Positions 37,401 through 50,700 of a DNA stretch of 64,000 nucleotides are shown in pieces. Source of the stretch: Ochotona curzoniae (lineage: Eukaryota > Chordata > Mammalia > Lagomorpha > Ochotonidae); NCBI RefSeq assembly GCF_017591425.1, contig NW_024465746.1, forward strand, positions 868,001 to 932,000. The letters are read 5' to 3'. Numbering within the stretch: position 1 is the stretch's first letter; every line of letters begins with the position of its first letter. The position numbers and the translations under genes were made by a program. Under the pieces are notes generated by a model that worked only from the letters and a program-made list of their open reading frames with translations, did no database searches and had not been told where the DNA came from.

Positions 37401-40400
37401 GAAGGTATAGGGAGCTGCTGAAATGTATCAACAGGTGTAACCCCACATCCTTCCAATTCCAGGAGTCAAACTTCAGCTTCCAGAGGTAAAATGCACAAAG
37501 CCATGAGCCATTCTGTTCAGATGAATGTAGGAAAGACTTGCCTGCCTTTCTTTCTTTTTTTAAAGTCAGATATATAGAGAGGAGAAGAGACAGAGAGGAA
37601 AATTTTCTGTCTGCTGACTCACTCCCTAAGTGACCACAACAGCCAGAGCTGCGCCAATCCAAAGCCAGGAGCCACGAGTTTCTTCCAGGTCTCCCACGCA
37701 GGTGCAGGGCCCCAAGGCTTTGGGCCATCCTCAACTGCTTGTGACCAAGTACAAGGCCACAAGCAGGGAGCTGGATGGGAAGTAGGGCCACAGGGATTAG
37801 AACCGGCGCCCGTATGGAATCCCGGGGCATGCAAGGCAAGGACTTTAACCGTTAGGCGACTGTGCCGGGCCCTTGCCTGTAGTTCTTTTAAAGGGGAATG
37901 AGTAGTGGGTAAAGTGAACCCTGTCAGTGTTCCCAGCACCTGGTGCTCCTACCTGGCTCAGCCCCGCTCAGGAAGCAGCTGGTCACTTGCAGCGCTGCTC
38001 TGCTCCAGCACGGGCACTCTGTCCTCTCACTGCCCAAGACCCTCCTCCCAACTGACTGTCCGGTGTGACGTGCTTTCACACATGTTTGGGGGAACTACCA
38101 GGGTAGTGTTAGCATAGGCAGGAAAGCCATCCCTTCACACGGAATGCCAGATGTCTCCCTTGCAGCTGGGGCTGGTCCTTGGGGGGGTGACTTGATTCTG
38201 CCACCTTTTGTCCCAGTCACAGTTCTCCCCCCACCCTGCCCCCAGGTGTGGCTGTTCACTTGGAGATCCTGGATACTTTCACTTTTGTTTGTGTCCTCCC
38301 CCTCTACCCCGGCCTATCTGGACCCTGTCCAGGAGCTATCCCATTCTCAACTTTCCTTTGGGGATTTTCTTTTAACCTTGCACCTCAGAGAAGGTCTGCC
38401 TTGCTTCCAGACCCCTCAGCTTGAAAGATAACTCTATTTTTTTTCCATTATAATTCCTTTGTTTTCCATCAGAACTTTTAGAGCAAGGCAAAACTGGTCA
38501 TAGCTGATGATACCAGCCTGGGAGCCAGCAAACTATACACCTGTGGGCTCCCGTCAGAGGCGGAAAGCCATCGGTATGCACCCATGAGTAAGACAGGTGG
38601 TTAACGTGGCTTTTACCCTCTTTGGATTCTTTTTTTATTGTGTGCATGCAATGAACATACATGCAGTCTAACAAATCAACATAGCTGCCACCTATCACCT
38701 GTTACATGTGGTAAGCATGTCTAGAGTCAGCAGATTTCCAGTATGCAAGACAAGATTATGAATTGGAGCTGTCATTTTGTACGTCAGCTCCCCAGGCTTA
38801 GTCATGCTACAGAACAGTTCTGCCCCAACCTCTCCCACCCCGACCTGGTCCCTGATCAGCACCACTCCAGTCCCTGCTTCTCTGAGTCTGATTATTGCAA
38901 GTCAGTGGAATGACACACTAGCTTTCACTCACCTGGTTCATTTCACATAATTCCATGTCCTCTGTGGTCATTAGACAGTCACGAATGACAGAATTTCCTT
39001 CTTTTGGGAGGTTGATTAGTGAACGTTCCACAAACCTTTCTCAAGACCAAGGAACTCACGTTTAAATCTCTGGAGGAGCTGTCTGGCTTGGATGCCGCCG
39101 CTGTCTTCCAGGTCCTGTTGAGGGTCAGGGGACTCACCTCTCACCAGGATCACGGCGCAAACCAGTGTGGCTTGGGTAAAACATTACCGTGCTACAGGAC
39201 AGCCGAACCATCACGAGCATAGCGTTCGCTTGCAAAGTGTCGTCCTGCTTTCTCCTAGACAACATCATCAAAAGGATATTCAACATCTTGAAGTTCACCT
39301 GGGTGCTGTTTCTGGCGACTGTGGACAGCTTCACCACGTGGCTCAACTCCATTTCCAGGGAGCACATTGACATATCGACGGTCCTGAGGATTGAGAGGTG
39401 CATGCTGACCAGGGAAATTAAGAAGGTAACACTAATGGCATAGTTCTCTCTTCCTGCGACATTAAAAAAAAAAACATTTAAAAGTCACTATCTGGTTGAT
39501 CCATTTTGTTGCAAAAGACAAGATTCCATTCTTTTTTTCATTGTGGCTAAGTAGTACTCCACGACATATATATTGCTTTACCCATTCATCAATTGATGGA
39601 CGTCTATTTTTAGGGAAATAAGCCAAACCCCAAAAGACAAATATCATATTTTCCCTGATTCGTGGTGATTAATATACAAAGTACAAAAAAGCAAAATTGG
39701 CACATTGAGATTTAATTGTTGTTTATACACTTGTCTGTACTGTTGAGGAACAATGTTTTTCTCTTTGCCCCATGTTGAATTATTGATTTAGTGGAGGATT
39801 TAGTGACTACAATGTAAGTTGAAAATGTCATAAATAATTAAAAGAGAAATAAGAAAGAGGGAAGAAAAGCATAGGGGAGTGAGGGGGTAGGAAGACAGTA
39901 TATCATTTTGCTGTTGAATCTACACAAGCAAAATGTCTTCTCTTATATACATTTTTCAAACATTAAAAATGTCAGTATCTAACATTTTGAGGAAGATAAG
40001 ACAAAATGTTCTCTTTCTCATAGATGTTGCCATAACTTTTTGGCTTTTCCATATGCTGAAATACTTAGATCTGTCCCACATTCATAAACACAATACTAAA
40101 AACATTAAACACACACACACACCAATGATGATGTCTGGTTTATTCATTCTGCACCCTCTCCTTGCCAGAGTTTGCAGGCATAAGAATTCTGTCATGCTTT
40201 GTAAAGGAAATTTGACCTGAAACTTCTCACAGGAAAATGAGGACACATGGAGAGAATTGAAATGTGGTCAGTTGTGCTTTATAAATGGTCTCTTAATAGT
40301 TGAACACTCCTAATATGAATGTTTGAATTCTAAGATGCTCCAAAAGCTGATACTCCATGACTACTGACATGACACACAGATGCAGAATTCCCACGAGACA

Positions 40401-43400
40401 GGTTGAAGCCCAAACATAAGGGCAATGAAAAAACACTGTATTAAATGACCTTCACCCTGTGCCTGCAGGGTCTATGAGACACTAACTTCTTGCTTCAGCG
40501 TCGTCTTATCTCCCAGTCAACTCATGAGCAATATGCATACATTCCAAAATTTAAGGGAAAACAAAAAGCTTCACAATTTGAAACAGGGCATCATATCTTG
40601 TATGAGTTGGCAGCAAAGCCCAGCTTGTCTGGTTGGCTTTAGTCCTTATTCCAGTGAGTGCCATGACCTGGGCAGCAGGGTGCTCCCTGGAAGCAGGGCC
40701 CGGGCAGCGGAGTGCTCCTTTGGAGGCTGCGGTGACGTCCCCCTCTCTCCCTAGGGCAACGTTCCGACGCGGGAGAGCATCCACATGTACTACCAGAACC
40801 ACATCATGAACCTTTCCAGAGAGTCGGGCCTGGACTCCATCGACCAGCGTCCCGGAGCTGCCTCGGGGACACAGCCAGCACACAGGGCTGACAGCTTGGA
40901 CTCACATGACAGCATCTCCAGGTACTGCCCTCTCCAAACAGTGCATTTGCTTTGGACAAAGGTGAATGATGTGGGCGTATCTCATGAATGTATGAGGTGA
41001 AGGTTACCTAAAGTAATGCATCCCTCACTCCTTCGTAATGTCTGCAGTCAGTCCCCAACAGAATGCTGTGTGGCCTGGACTGTCACATCACTAAGGAGCC
41101 TTTAGAAATCCCCAGTTCTTCCAAACATGGCAAAGAGATTTCCAATGTAGAGACAAGGAAGAGTGACCCTTCCCTAAAGCCCAAACTATTGTTTGTGATG
41201 AAAGTTGCATCTTTGGTGCCTTTCAAAAATAACTGCTCTGCAAAACACCTGCTATCCCAGGTCTTCCACCTGCTAATACCACTTTCAGCCTTTTGCTTTT
41301 GCAATTGCCACTTTAAGGATCATAGTAATGATTATGATGATGATGATGATAATTCTCTGTGAGCATCTCTCTCCTCTGAGTTTTATTATCAGGTTCCTTG
41401 CTTCACAAATACGGTACAAACGTGTTTACTATTCCATCTTTTTGGGAGAAAAAGAAAGATTTAGGAGAGAAATCCTTTCAGGGTTTCAAGGCCCAAAGAG
41501 CAGTTTCCCAATTGAGATTCTGTTAAGGAGTTTCTGATTCTTAGAGTAAAATAGTTAATTATTAAAGAAAGGTGCCACAATAATAGAACTCTCACTCTCT
41601 TTCTACCCAAGCATGTGTGCATTTGTCACTCAGGAATTTCTGAACCTATGAACAATAATATACAGCTGCAAAGAGGTCATTTAGGACCCTGTGCTGCATA
41701 CCTCACTGTGTCTTCCCGAGACAGCTGCCGTCAAGATAAACAGTGATTGATTCTCAGCAAACTTGTTGGTTTGGAAGAAGTTGACCTTCTTAAAGTTGTG
41801 CTTCTGGCAATAACTCTATTGGTAGATGCACATATTAAATCTGACTTCATTTTACTACTAAAACTTAAAATGAGTTTCTAACCCACTTGTTCCCAAGTTC
41901 CTCAGGGTTCCAATTTGTCTCATGGTAGCTCCTTGCCTCTTGATAAGTGGAAGCGGCATGAGCAGACGTATGAAAGATGTAGGTGTGTGCGCAGCAGGGC
42001 AGTGGGGGGAACAGGGCTGAGTGTAGCAGGCCCAGCACTCTGTAGGTCCAGCGGTGGATGCAGGTGAACTGTGGAGCCTAAAAAGGCCCAAGCCCACCTA
42101 CTTTAGCACCTGTTCATGACCCCACAACCACTTCTTGTGCAGCAGAATGGTGGAGTGTGGGAAATGCTGAGATACTCAGCAGGTGCATTTTCCAGACAAG
42201 GTTCCATGGATTCAGTCAACCAATCATTCCATTGCACTCATTTGTGCTCTGCATTGATGACTTTTCAAAGTTTATAGGAAATGAAATTAAAAGATAAACT
42301 TAACTTGGGGATGATTTTTTAAAATCCTTGCACCTTTTTAAAAAATAATATGTATTTCCATGAAGTTTTTGAAAACTTCTTTATATTGCATATGAACTGG
42401 ATCTGATCAAAACTGCATTTTAATTTTTTTTTCAGAATCTCAAAATGAAAGGTTCCAGCCAATTCTTGTTTCTTTACCTGAAAGCCATTTTCATTTCAGT
42501 TGAAATTTTTCCAGATAGTAAAGAAGACAGCCAGCTACCTGTGTAGTTTGTGTGTAATTTGATTACTGAAAATATGCTGTCTGTTTCATAGCTCAGCCCA
42601 CACCCCCAGAGATTCTAAGCTTGGCAAATAAAAACTTGGTGAGTTTTCTCCAACTAGCAGTGTTTCGGAAACTAAGAACATAGGTCAACAGCTCTGTAAA
42701 GCTGGACCCTACTCCCAGAGCGAAACATCACACAAATACTAGCTCATCCCATAACATTCTAAGGATTTCCCAGACGCCTGAGCATGATACTTGAAAGCTG
42801 TTTTACGGTGACGAAAACTCTAAATAAATTTTCCAAGAAAGAAACATACATGATGCTTAAGCTAGTGATTTTAACTGCATAGTGCTGCATAAATTATTGA
42901 ACCAAGAAACTACATAGTGGAACTCACGGCTGAGAAGGAAGAAAGAGGATAAAGAAAAACTGGGTAAGATGAAATCAAGTAACTGCCTTTACATCTGACC
43001 CAAGACTGTACATGTGAAATCATAGCAACACAAAGAAATCCTTGGATTACTTTTTCACAAAGATTGTCAAAATATTTTCTAAAATAGAACATGCTCAGTC
43101 ATCAGATACATTCACTAAAAAGCTAAAATCCCTGCAATTCCTCTTGATGTCTTTGGCCTTTGTTTTCCTACGGTAGCATCCATTAATTACAGCAATTGAC
43201 ACACTTTCTTGTTAATGACCGAGTCACATGCATACCCTGTGTTTCTATTGGAGGAATTTCCCAATCTCCCACAGTGATCAGTACAGTGATCACTGTACTG
43301 AGAGAGACAGCTGTCATCTCCAGAGAAGATTCCGTGCGTGCATGGCTGCACCTGCCCGTTAGGTGGGGGTCCAGTGGGTCATGAAGCCATGCTGCCTAGC

Positions 43401-46400
43401 AAGGACCCTAGCCCTGCACCCACACCCTAGATTTTTGCACCGAGCAAACATTCGGAAACCTACTCAGTGAGTGTGTGTTCCCATTGACATTGGAATTGTC
43501 ATGATTTCCCTCAGGTCCAGACTTACAATGGCAAACTTGTTTTTCTGCTGCCACTTTATAAAATCAGGCTATCATCTACATTTCTCCAATGAAACAATTT
43601 GGCTCAATTGTTATCTTCAGCGAGGCAGTCCCAAAGAAATAGGGTGGCTGTCGTTTAAAACATATCACCGACAAGGTGCTGTGTGTTCCACCTGGCAACG
43701 TCTCAGCCTTCACTTCCTGACTGCCACTCCCCCCGGGCATCAGGAGGTAAGGAGATCAGCCAATGGCTTCTCTCCCTAATGATGTCCACCAACCTCCAAA
43801 GCATGACCCTGATTGGAAACCAATCAAGACGAAAAGTTAACAGACAAAATGAAGCTGGCATTGCTGGAATTCCTTTGTGATTTTCTTTGTAGCATCTTTT
43901 TTTTTTTTTTCGGATGTTGGTTTATATCCAGTGCATATCAAACCAGCATCTCTTCCATATGCAAGGCGTTTCCTTTGGCTTAACTGAATATCACTCAGAA
44001 CATGGGGTGGAAAATTCAGTGTTTGGTATCATTCCTGAGTTTCCCTCCCTCTCTGTATTTGGAGACAGTGTCAAAAAATTCATATGTTTTATATAAATTC
44101 CACATAAGCTATTATTTTTGCTTAAGCCAATGGGTTCATCAATGCTCTCAACGAACTCAAGGTGGCAATACCAAACACAGTAAATTTTCTTTAATAATTT
44201 TAAAAAAAAAACGTTGTTACAAAGCTGTAATCACCACCATTGTGCTTTAAAGAGAAAGTTAAAGGGATTTTTCTTATGATTTTATTTTCCTGTCCCATCC
44301 AGAGAGTGCCATTGTACCATTGATCGCTAGCCAATGTATTCTTTGAAACTTGGATCCACTTGTGTTTTCTTATCCTGCTAACCAGGTCCTGCCCTGCCCC
44401 GGCGGTGGTCGTTTTCAGCAGTGTTGGTGTTGTGTGTGATTTGCTGCATGGCAGTGTGTCAACCAGTTGACCGGTGTGTGAGCTGATGTACCACTGGCAT
44501 TTTAACACTGTGTTTCTGTAACTGTTTGCGCTGCTAGCTGCTACACTGAAGCAACCATGCTGTTCTCAAGGCAGTCTACCCTTGATGATTTAGATGGATC
44601 AGACACGGTTCCCAAAACAAGCGAGCGCGCACGGCCTAGGCTCCGTAAAGTGTTCAGCATGGATATGTCCTCCTCATCTGCTGACAGTGGCAGTTTAGCA
44701 TCAAGGTGCTTAACTCGTGCATGCTTCGTTCCGTACTTTTCTCGTCTTGCCCCCTTTCTGTGTCGTTGCAAATATCAGTTCTTGACAGGTATGTTATTTG
44801 TTTTTCATTTTTCATTTAAGAATTTGCATGACTAACAAAAACATGCCCGCGGTGACACATACTTGTTCTAGGACAGAGCGTTGTGTGAACCTAACAGCTC
44901 CTTGATTTTTGTCTGTTAGAAGTTTCTTAACGATCCTTATGATCTACAGTGTCCTCCATTTTTTAAGCATTTCACACTTTCTGATTTTCCAAGACGTAAT
45001 GCATGCTTCTTGCATGATGTAGAACTGTTGCAGACAGCCCTCAAAGCAGAAAATCGTCAGGAAAGGCAGAAAACTTGGATTTCTCATTTTGCCACAAATG
45101 CTATGCCATCAAAAGGCTCTGAAAATCCGCCATGTGTTGCCATTTTTAGTTAGCATTGCATAAATCAGCCCAATGATCAAAACCAACAGAAAAGTCAGAC
45201 ATTATTTGTCCATTAACTGCTGAAAAGAGTATTTGCACATTGTCAAACTATCACTTTGTACACTCTCCCTTATTCTGCCTGGAAGAAAAACTTTGCTTCT
45301 TCACTAAATTCTCCCATGGCACAATAATCATTTGGGAACAACTATTTGCATAAAATCCCAAAAAGTTGAATGATACAGCTGGGACATCAGCCACATTGTA
45401 TTAATCTGGTAGGTAAAATGACCCAATCCCAAATGGATTTTATTGTAACTGCACCCAGAGGCTGATCAGAGAAGTGTGATTCTCTTGCTGGCAGCCACAG
45501 GTAGCTGCACAGCACGTTGCAGTGTGGTGGGACCTGCATCAATGAGACTGCCCCGCTGTCTGAGTCATCCTCAAGCTCTGCCATCCCACTCCAACGGGTC
45601 CCACAGGGTCCCCCAGCCGCTCAGAGCCAGACATGCTTCCAAGCCACAGCGACCATGCTTAGAGTTGGTTATGTTCATCTTGGCACTTACACTTGGTGTA
45701 GGGCTGCCCTTGTGATTAAAAAATTCCCAGGAGATGAGTCAGTTCTGTGGTTTTCGTTAAAAGCTCTGTGTTATTGAGGTAAGTCAGAGTTCCTGCTTGC
45801 TCTGGTGCTCCAAGGGCCTTCTACATGATTTGCACACTTGGAGACAAGACTTGAAGGAGCGTCAAGGGCTTGCACAAACCTGTCATGCACAGCCATGGTA
45901 CCAGTGAGGGCTCTTACAGGGTCACCCACTCATCATTCACTGAGATGCCCACACCGGGGAGGTATCTGAAGGAAAACAGCTTGCACAGCGGAGACTCGGA
46001 GTGCATAGGGAGTCTAACTGCTCACCGGGGCCACTCAGAAAATAGGACGTGTCTCATCTGCCAATTCAGGATATTCCTGAATCCACGGGGTTCACACACC
46101 CTGATAATTTCCCCTTGCTCTCTGTTTCAGGGGCTGGATGTGCCAGGAGTAGACAATCATAAAAGGCAGAATTTTCATTTCTGTGCCTGCTCTGTTTCCA
46201 ATTCCAGCCTTTCTGGCATAAACCTAACAAGGAAAGTTGGAAGATAAAAGAATAAAAGAAGGAGAGGAAAAATACACCAACTGTAGGGAGTGATGCTAAG
46301 AGTTAGGGATCATCAGGGAGACAAGCAAAGGGCAGGTGCTCCCATGGTAAAGGCCAGTGAGAAATGGCCTTTGGAGGGATGATGGACGTTTGGCCAAGAG

Positions 46401-47671
46401 TGACCCATGCCAATAAGAAAAAGGCAGAGGGTGAAACAGCAGGGAGGAAAAGCAAATATCAAGGAAAGGTGACTCGTTTCAAGGATTGCACCTGTTGTTC
46501 AGCTTAGCTAAGGTGTGATTATTCCTGCCATTCCTGGTGGCACTGGCTGGGTTTTTTGTGTAGGACTGAGAGTGAAGCCCTGTAGAAGATGGCTTTCCCT
46601 TTCCACATGGCCCCACTTGAAAGCACCTGGGACGGTAGGTACACCATGCTGGGTGTGTGTGTGGACTGGGAAACCAACTACTAGATTCATGCTGTGTTTG
46701 CCTCTCATTAAGAACACCTGCGTGCACAGATGGGCTTTGCGCCCTGAGAGTCCTGTGCCTGGCTTTTGCCTGGGAGAGGATGCCTTGCAGATACTGGGAG
46801 GAGCACAGCAGGTGGGAGTCTGGAAAAGATGAGATATTGCCTTTCTTTGGTGTGTTTGCTCGGGAGCTCTGATGCCCACCTCGTGGGAATCTGGTAAAGT
46901 TCCCAGGGGTGTGGCTGCTGAGCCAAGGGCACTGTGCCCATCCCTTTGTTCCCACAGCGAGCCCACACAGTGCACCATGCTGTACTCACGCCAGGGGACC
47001 ACAGAAACCATAGAAGAGGTGGAGGCTGAGCAGGAGGAGGAGGTGCTGGGTGTGGTGCCCCAGCCCGGAGATGCTGAGGATGAGGAAGATGAGGAGGAAG
47101 AAGAGGAAGAGGAAGGAGAAGAGGAGGAGGAAGAAGAGGATGATGATGATGAGGAGGAGGATGAAGAAGAGAGAGAGGAGGAAATGGAGTTTGCCGTGGG
47201 GGTGGAGGACGCCAGCCTCACCCCAGAGGAGGAGCTGCCACAGTTCTGTGTGGAGGATGGGGATGTGGAGGCCCCACCCTCCTACAGCAAGGCTGTCAGC
47301 TTTGAGCACCTGTCCTTCGGCTCACAGGATGACGACGGGGCCAAAAACCACATGGTGGTGAGCCCCGATGACAGCCGCACAGACAAGCTGGAATCCAGCA
47401 TCCTGCCTGCCCTGACTCATGAGCTGACTGCCAGCGAGCTGCTGCTCAACAAGTGAGTACAGCCCGCCCAGCAAGGAACCTGGGAGATAAGTCTATTTAG
47501 GGACAAAGAATTTCACACCGTGAAATTATCTGATTTTTTTATACATTTCGTTATTTATTTGAGAAGTTGAATGATACATGGAGAGAGAGGGAGGGAGGCA
47601 AAGAGGTGGGGGAGGAAGAAAAGGGATGGAGAGAGAAAAGAGAGAGGGAGGAAGAGAAGGAGAGTGGGAGG

Positions 47672-47719
<48 letters not shown>

Positions 47720-50700
47720 TGTCTTCTATCTTCTGGTTTACTACCCAAATAGTGGCAAGGGCTAAGGATGGACTAGGTAGAAGCTAGGAGCATGGAATTC
47801 CATCCATTTGGGTCTCCCACATGGATGGCAGTGTCCCACACACTTGAGCCGGGCTCCACTGCTTCCCCAGGCTTATTAACAGGAAATTATAGCAGGGAAT
47901 TGGAACTGTAACAGTTGGGACTCAAAGTGACACTCATATGGGATACTAACATCACAAGCTGTAATTTAACCTGCTACAACAGCAGCCATAAAATTCTGTT
48001 TCATGCACAAAATTATTTAAAATGTTAGGTACCATCTCCAAGGTATACCGTTGTGTATACTCAATTTTTAAAAAATCTAAAAAATTCAAAATCTGAAACA
48101 CTTTTTGATCCTGTCTTTGGATAGCAATGCTCAATCTTAGTAGCCCTTCAGAAAGATTGCAGAATACTCTCGTTTAAAGATAAGCTGTTTTAAGATTTGA
48201 AATCCACACATCTGTTTGTTCCTAATACTCTTTCCCATGAGCACTGAAGCAACCTAACCTAGCTAGCGGCCTGGACAGTGCAGAGGGGTGCGGGAGCAGA
48301 GTGGAGAGTCTCAACAAGATGGACCCTGTGTGAATGGGAACCAGGAATTAGGAGAAACCAAAGACAGACGTCTCACGGCAGCGCTTGTTTTGCCAGGATG
48401 TTTCATGACGACGAGCTTGAAGAGTCGGAGAAGTTCTACGTGCACCAGCCCCGCTTCCTGCTGCTGTTCTATGCCATGTACAACACGTTGGTGGCACGCT
48501 CGGAAATGGTGTGCTACTTCGTCATCATCCTCAACCACATGGTCTCCGCCTCCATGATCACCCTGCTGCTGCCCATCCTCATCTTCCTCTGGGCCATGCT
48601 GTCTGTGCCCAGGCCCAGCCGTCGCTTCTGGATGATGGCCATCGTCTACACCGAGGTAGGCCTGGGGCCGCAGCCCTGTCTCCGCTCTGTGTTCACACCT
48701 GCCTCAAGCCCAGCAGGTTCACATGAAGCAGTCAGTACCATGGACGTTCTGAGACATACAAACCATTCCCATATCTATCTTTCCATGTTTCTCTCTTTGC
48801 CCTGCACAGGTGTTTAGGTAAGGAATGGAGAGGGGGGGCTTTTGAAGTGTGATTGATCTACAATACTAACCAGCAAGATAGTAACAATCCTATGCGTGGT
48901 GCCTGGTATCAGTGGATGTTCAGTCAATGGACAGGGCGTTACATGATATAACAGGGCACTAGGAGTATGGCTTGACACAGAGTGCATAGTTTCCATTCAA
49001 ATTCCAGAAGCCAGTGTCCACATCAGTGCAATGCAAGGCTACCTAAGCGTCCAGATGCCGATCAGAATGACTAAGAGGGTGAATTGTCAGCCATCGCCTA
49101 CCTAGGTGAGGGCACAGAGAAGTCTGCCCAATCATAGGGACCTGCTTTCCTCGCCAACCTTTTGAGAGAGAGAAGGTTGAAAAGTTTGAAGAGAATCACA
49201 GCGGGGGACAAAGGGGAGCATAGCAGACTGTGTGTGGGGCTGCCACAACCTTGCATTCATGGATGCCAAGGTCATCAGTCCCGAACATTACCGTCTCCGC
49301 ATCACTCCAGAGGCACAGGCAATTCTCTAACGCTTCTGTGACTGCCAGCAACTAAGCAGCAATGCCCAAAATGTGCCAAGTACAGCAAATGCTGCTTTTA
49401 TAGCTTTTCCCTTAAAAATAGCTCCTAGTGAAGTTTGGGTTCTGTGTCTTCCCTGTCATACTAAGAAGTGGAGGTAAGCTGAATATGTACTTGATGTTAA
49501 CTCAGTCTATGATTTAAGCTAATTGCCAAAACCCAGGAACTCTGCTACTCATGAGCGTATAAAACTAAATACAAAAAGAAAGGATTTTCCATTTAAAAAA
49601 AAACTCACAGCCGGTGTGCCAAATGGACAGAGTGGAGGCAAGGGAAACCTGCCCCCTCTAGACCTCGGGAGATGCTCAGGAAGCCTAGGGCGGGCAGGCC
49701 AGTAGGTGCAGTGGGCTAAGCTATGCCCGACGCCATCATGCCCTGGAGGCAGGCAGTGGGTGCAGTGGGCTAAGCTATGCCTGACGCCATCATGCCCTAG
49801 AGGCAGGGCAGTGGGTACAGTGGGCCAAGCTATGCCCAATGCCATCATGCCCTGGAGGTAGGGCAGTGGGTGCAGTGGGCTAAGCTATGCCCAACGCCAT
49901 CATGCCCTAGAGACAGGGCAGGCCAGTAGGTGCAGTGGGCTAAGCTATGCCCGACGCCATCATGCCCTAGAGGCAGGCAGTGGGTACAGTGGGCTAAGCT
50001 ATGCCCGACGCCATCATGCCCTAGAGGCAGGGCAGTAGGTGCAGTGGGCTAAGCTATGCCCGACGCCATCATGCCCTGAAGGCAGGCAGTGTGTGCAGTG
50101 GGCTAAGCTATGCCCAACGCCATCATGCCCTGGAGGTAGGGCAGTGGGTGCAGTGGGCTAAGCTATGCCCAACGCCATCATGCCCTGGAGGTAGGGCAGT
50201 GGGTGCAGTGGGCTAAGCTATGCCCAACGCCATCATGCCCTGGAGGTAGGGCAGTGGGTACAGTGGGCTAAGCTATGCCCAACGCCATCATGCCCTAGAG
50301 GCAGGCAGTGGGTACAGTGGGCCAAGCTATGCCCGATGCCATCATGCCCTAGAGGCAGGGCAGTGGGTAATGGGAGCAGTGGGCCAAGCTCTCTTGACAC
50401 TGTGCCCAACCCCGTCACCCTGGCTTGAGTCCTAGCGACTGTAATTCCAACCTGCATACCTACTAATGCACCTGGCTCTAATCCTTGGGCCCCTGCCACC
50501 CGTGCAGAAGACACATCTGCAGTTGGTACTCCCCAAACCCCTTTCATTGTGGGAAGCTGGGGAATGAACCAAAAAGTGGAAAATATTCTCTCTTCCCCTT
50601 CCCTCCTCTCTCTCTCTGTGCTTTTTAAGTGGATGAAAACAAATAAATGAATGAGCATTTCAAAACTAAAAATGTAAATCTTTTTCTGGTCAACTTTGTC

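Larger units (their letters stand above)
35791..39258 (+). other. PIEZO2: Intron between exons 13 and 14
   Basis: Contains old L1 fragments, two MIR copies, a MITE and a reverse CSINE. The region 37870-38630 is anonymous. Confidence 0.75.
40922..44537 (+). other. PIEZO2: Intron between exons 15 and 16
   Basis: No SINE recognised. It holds a (GAT)n run at about 41325-41350, a MITE and a 24-bp perfect palindrome. One TGCATG (44445-44450) lies 88 nt upstream of exon 16. Confidence 0.7.

Noticed and set aside
45476..45777. Possible extra exon between exons 16 and 17
   Set aside because: A GAGGTAAGTC donor-like site is present at 45776-45785, but the frame matches no PIEZO2 segment and no matching acceptor in phase was found.
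46508..47221. Antisense 237-codon poly-Ser/Leu frame
   Set aside because: It is the complement of the GAG/GAA tract of exon 17; the sense frame is the real PIEZO2 coding sequence.
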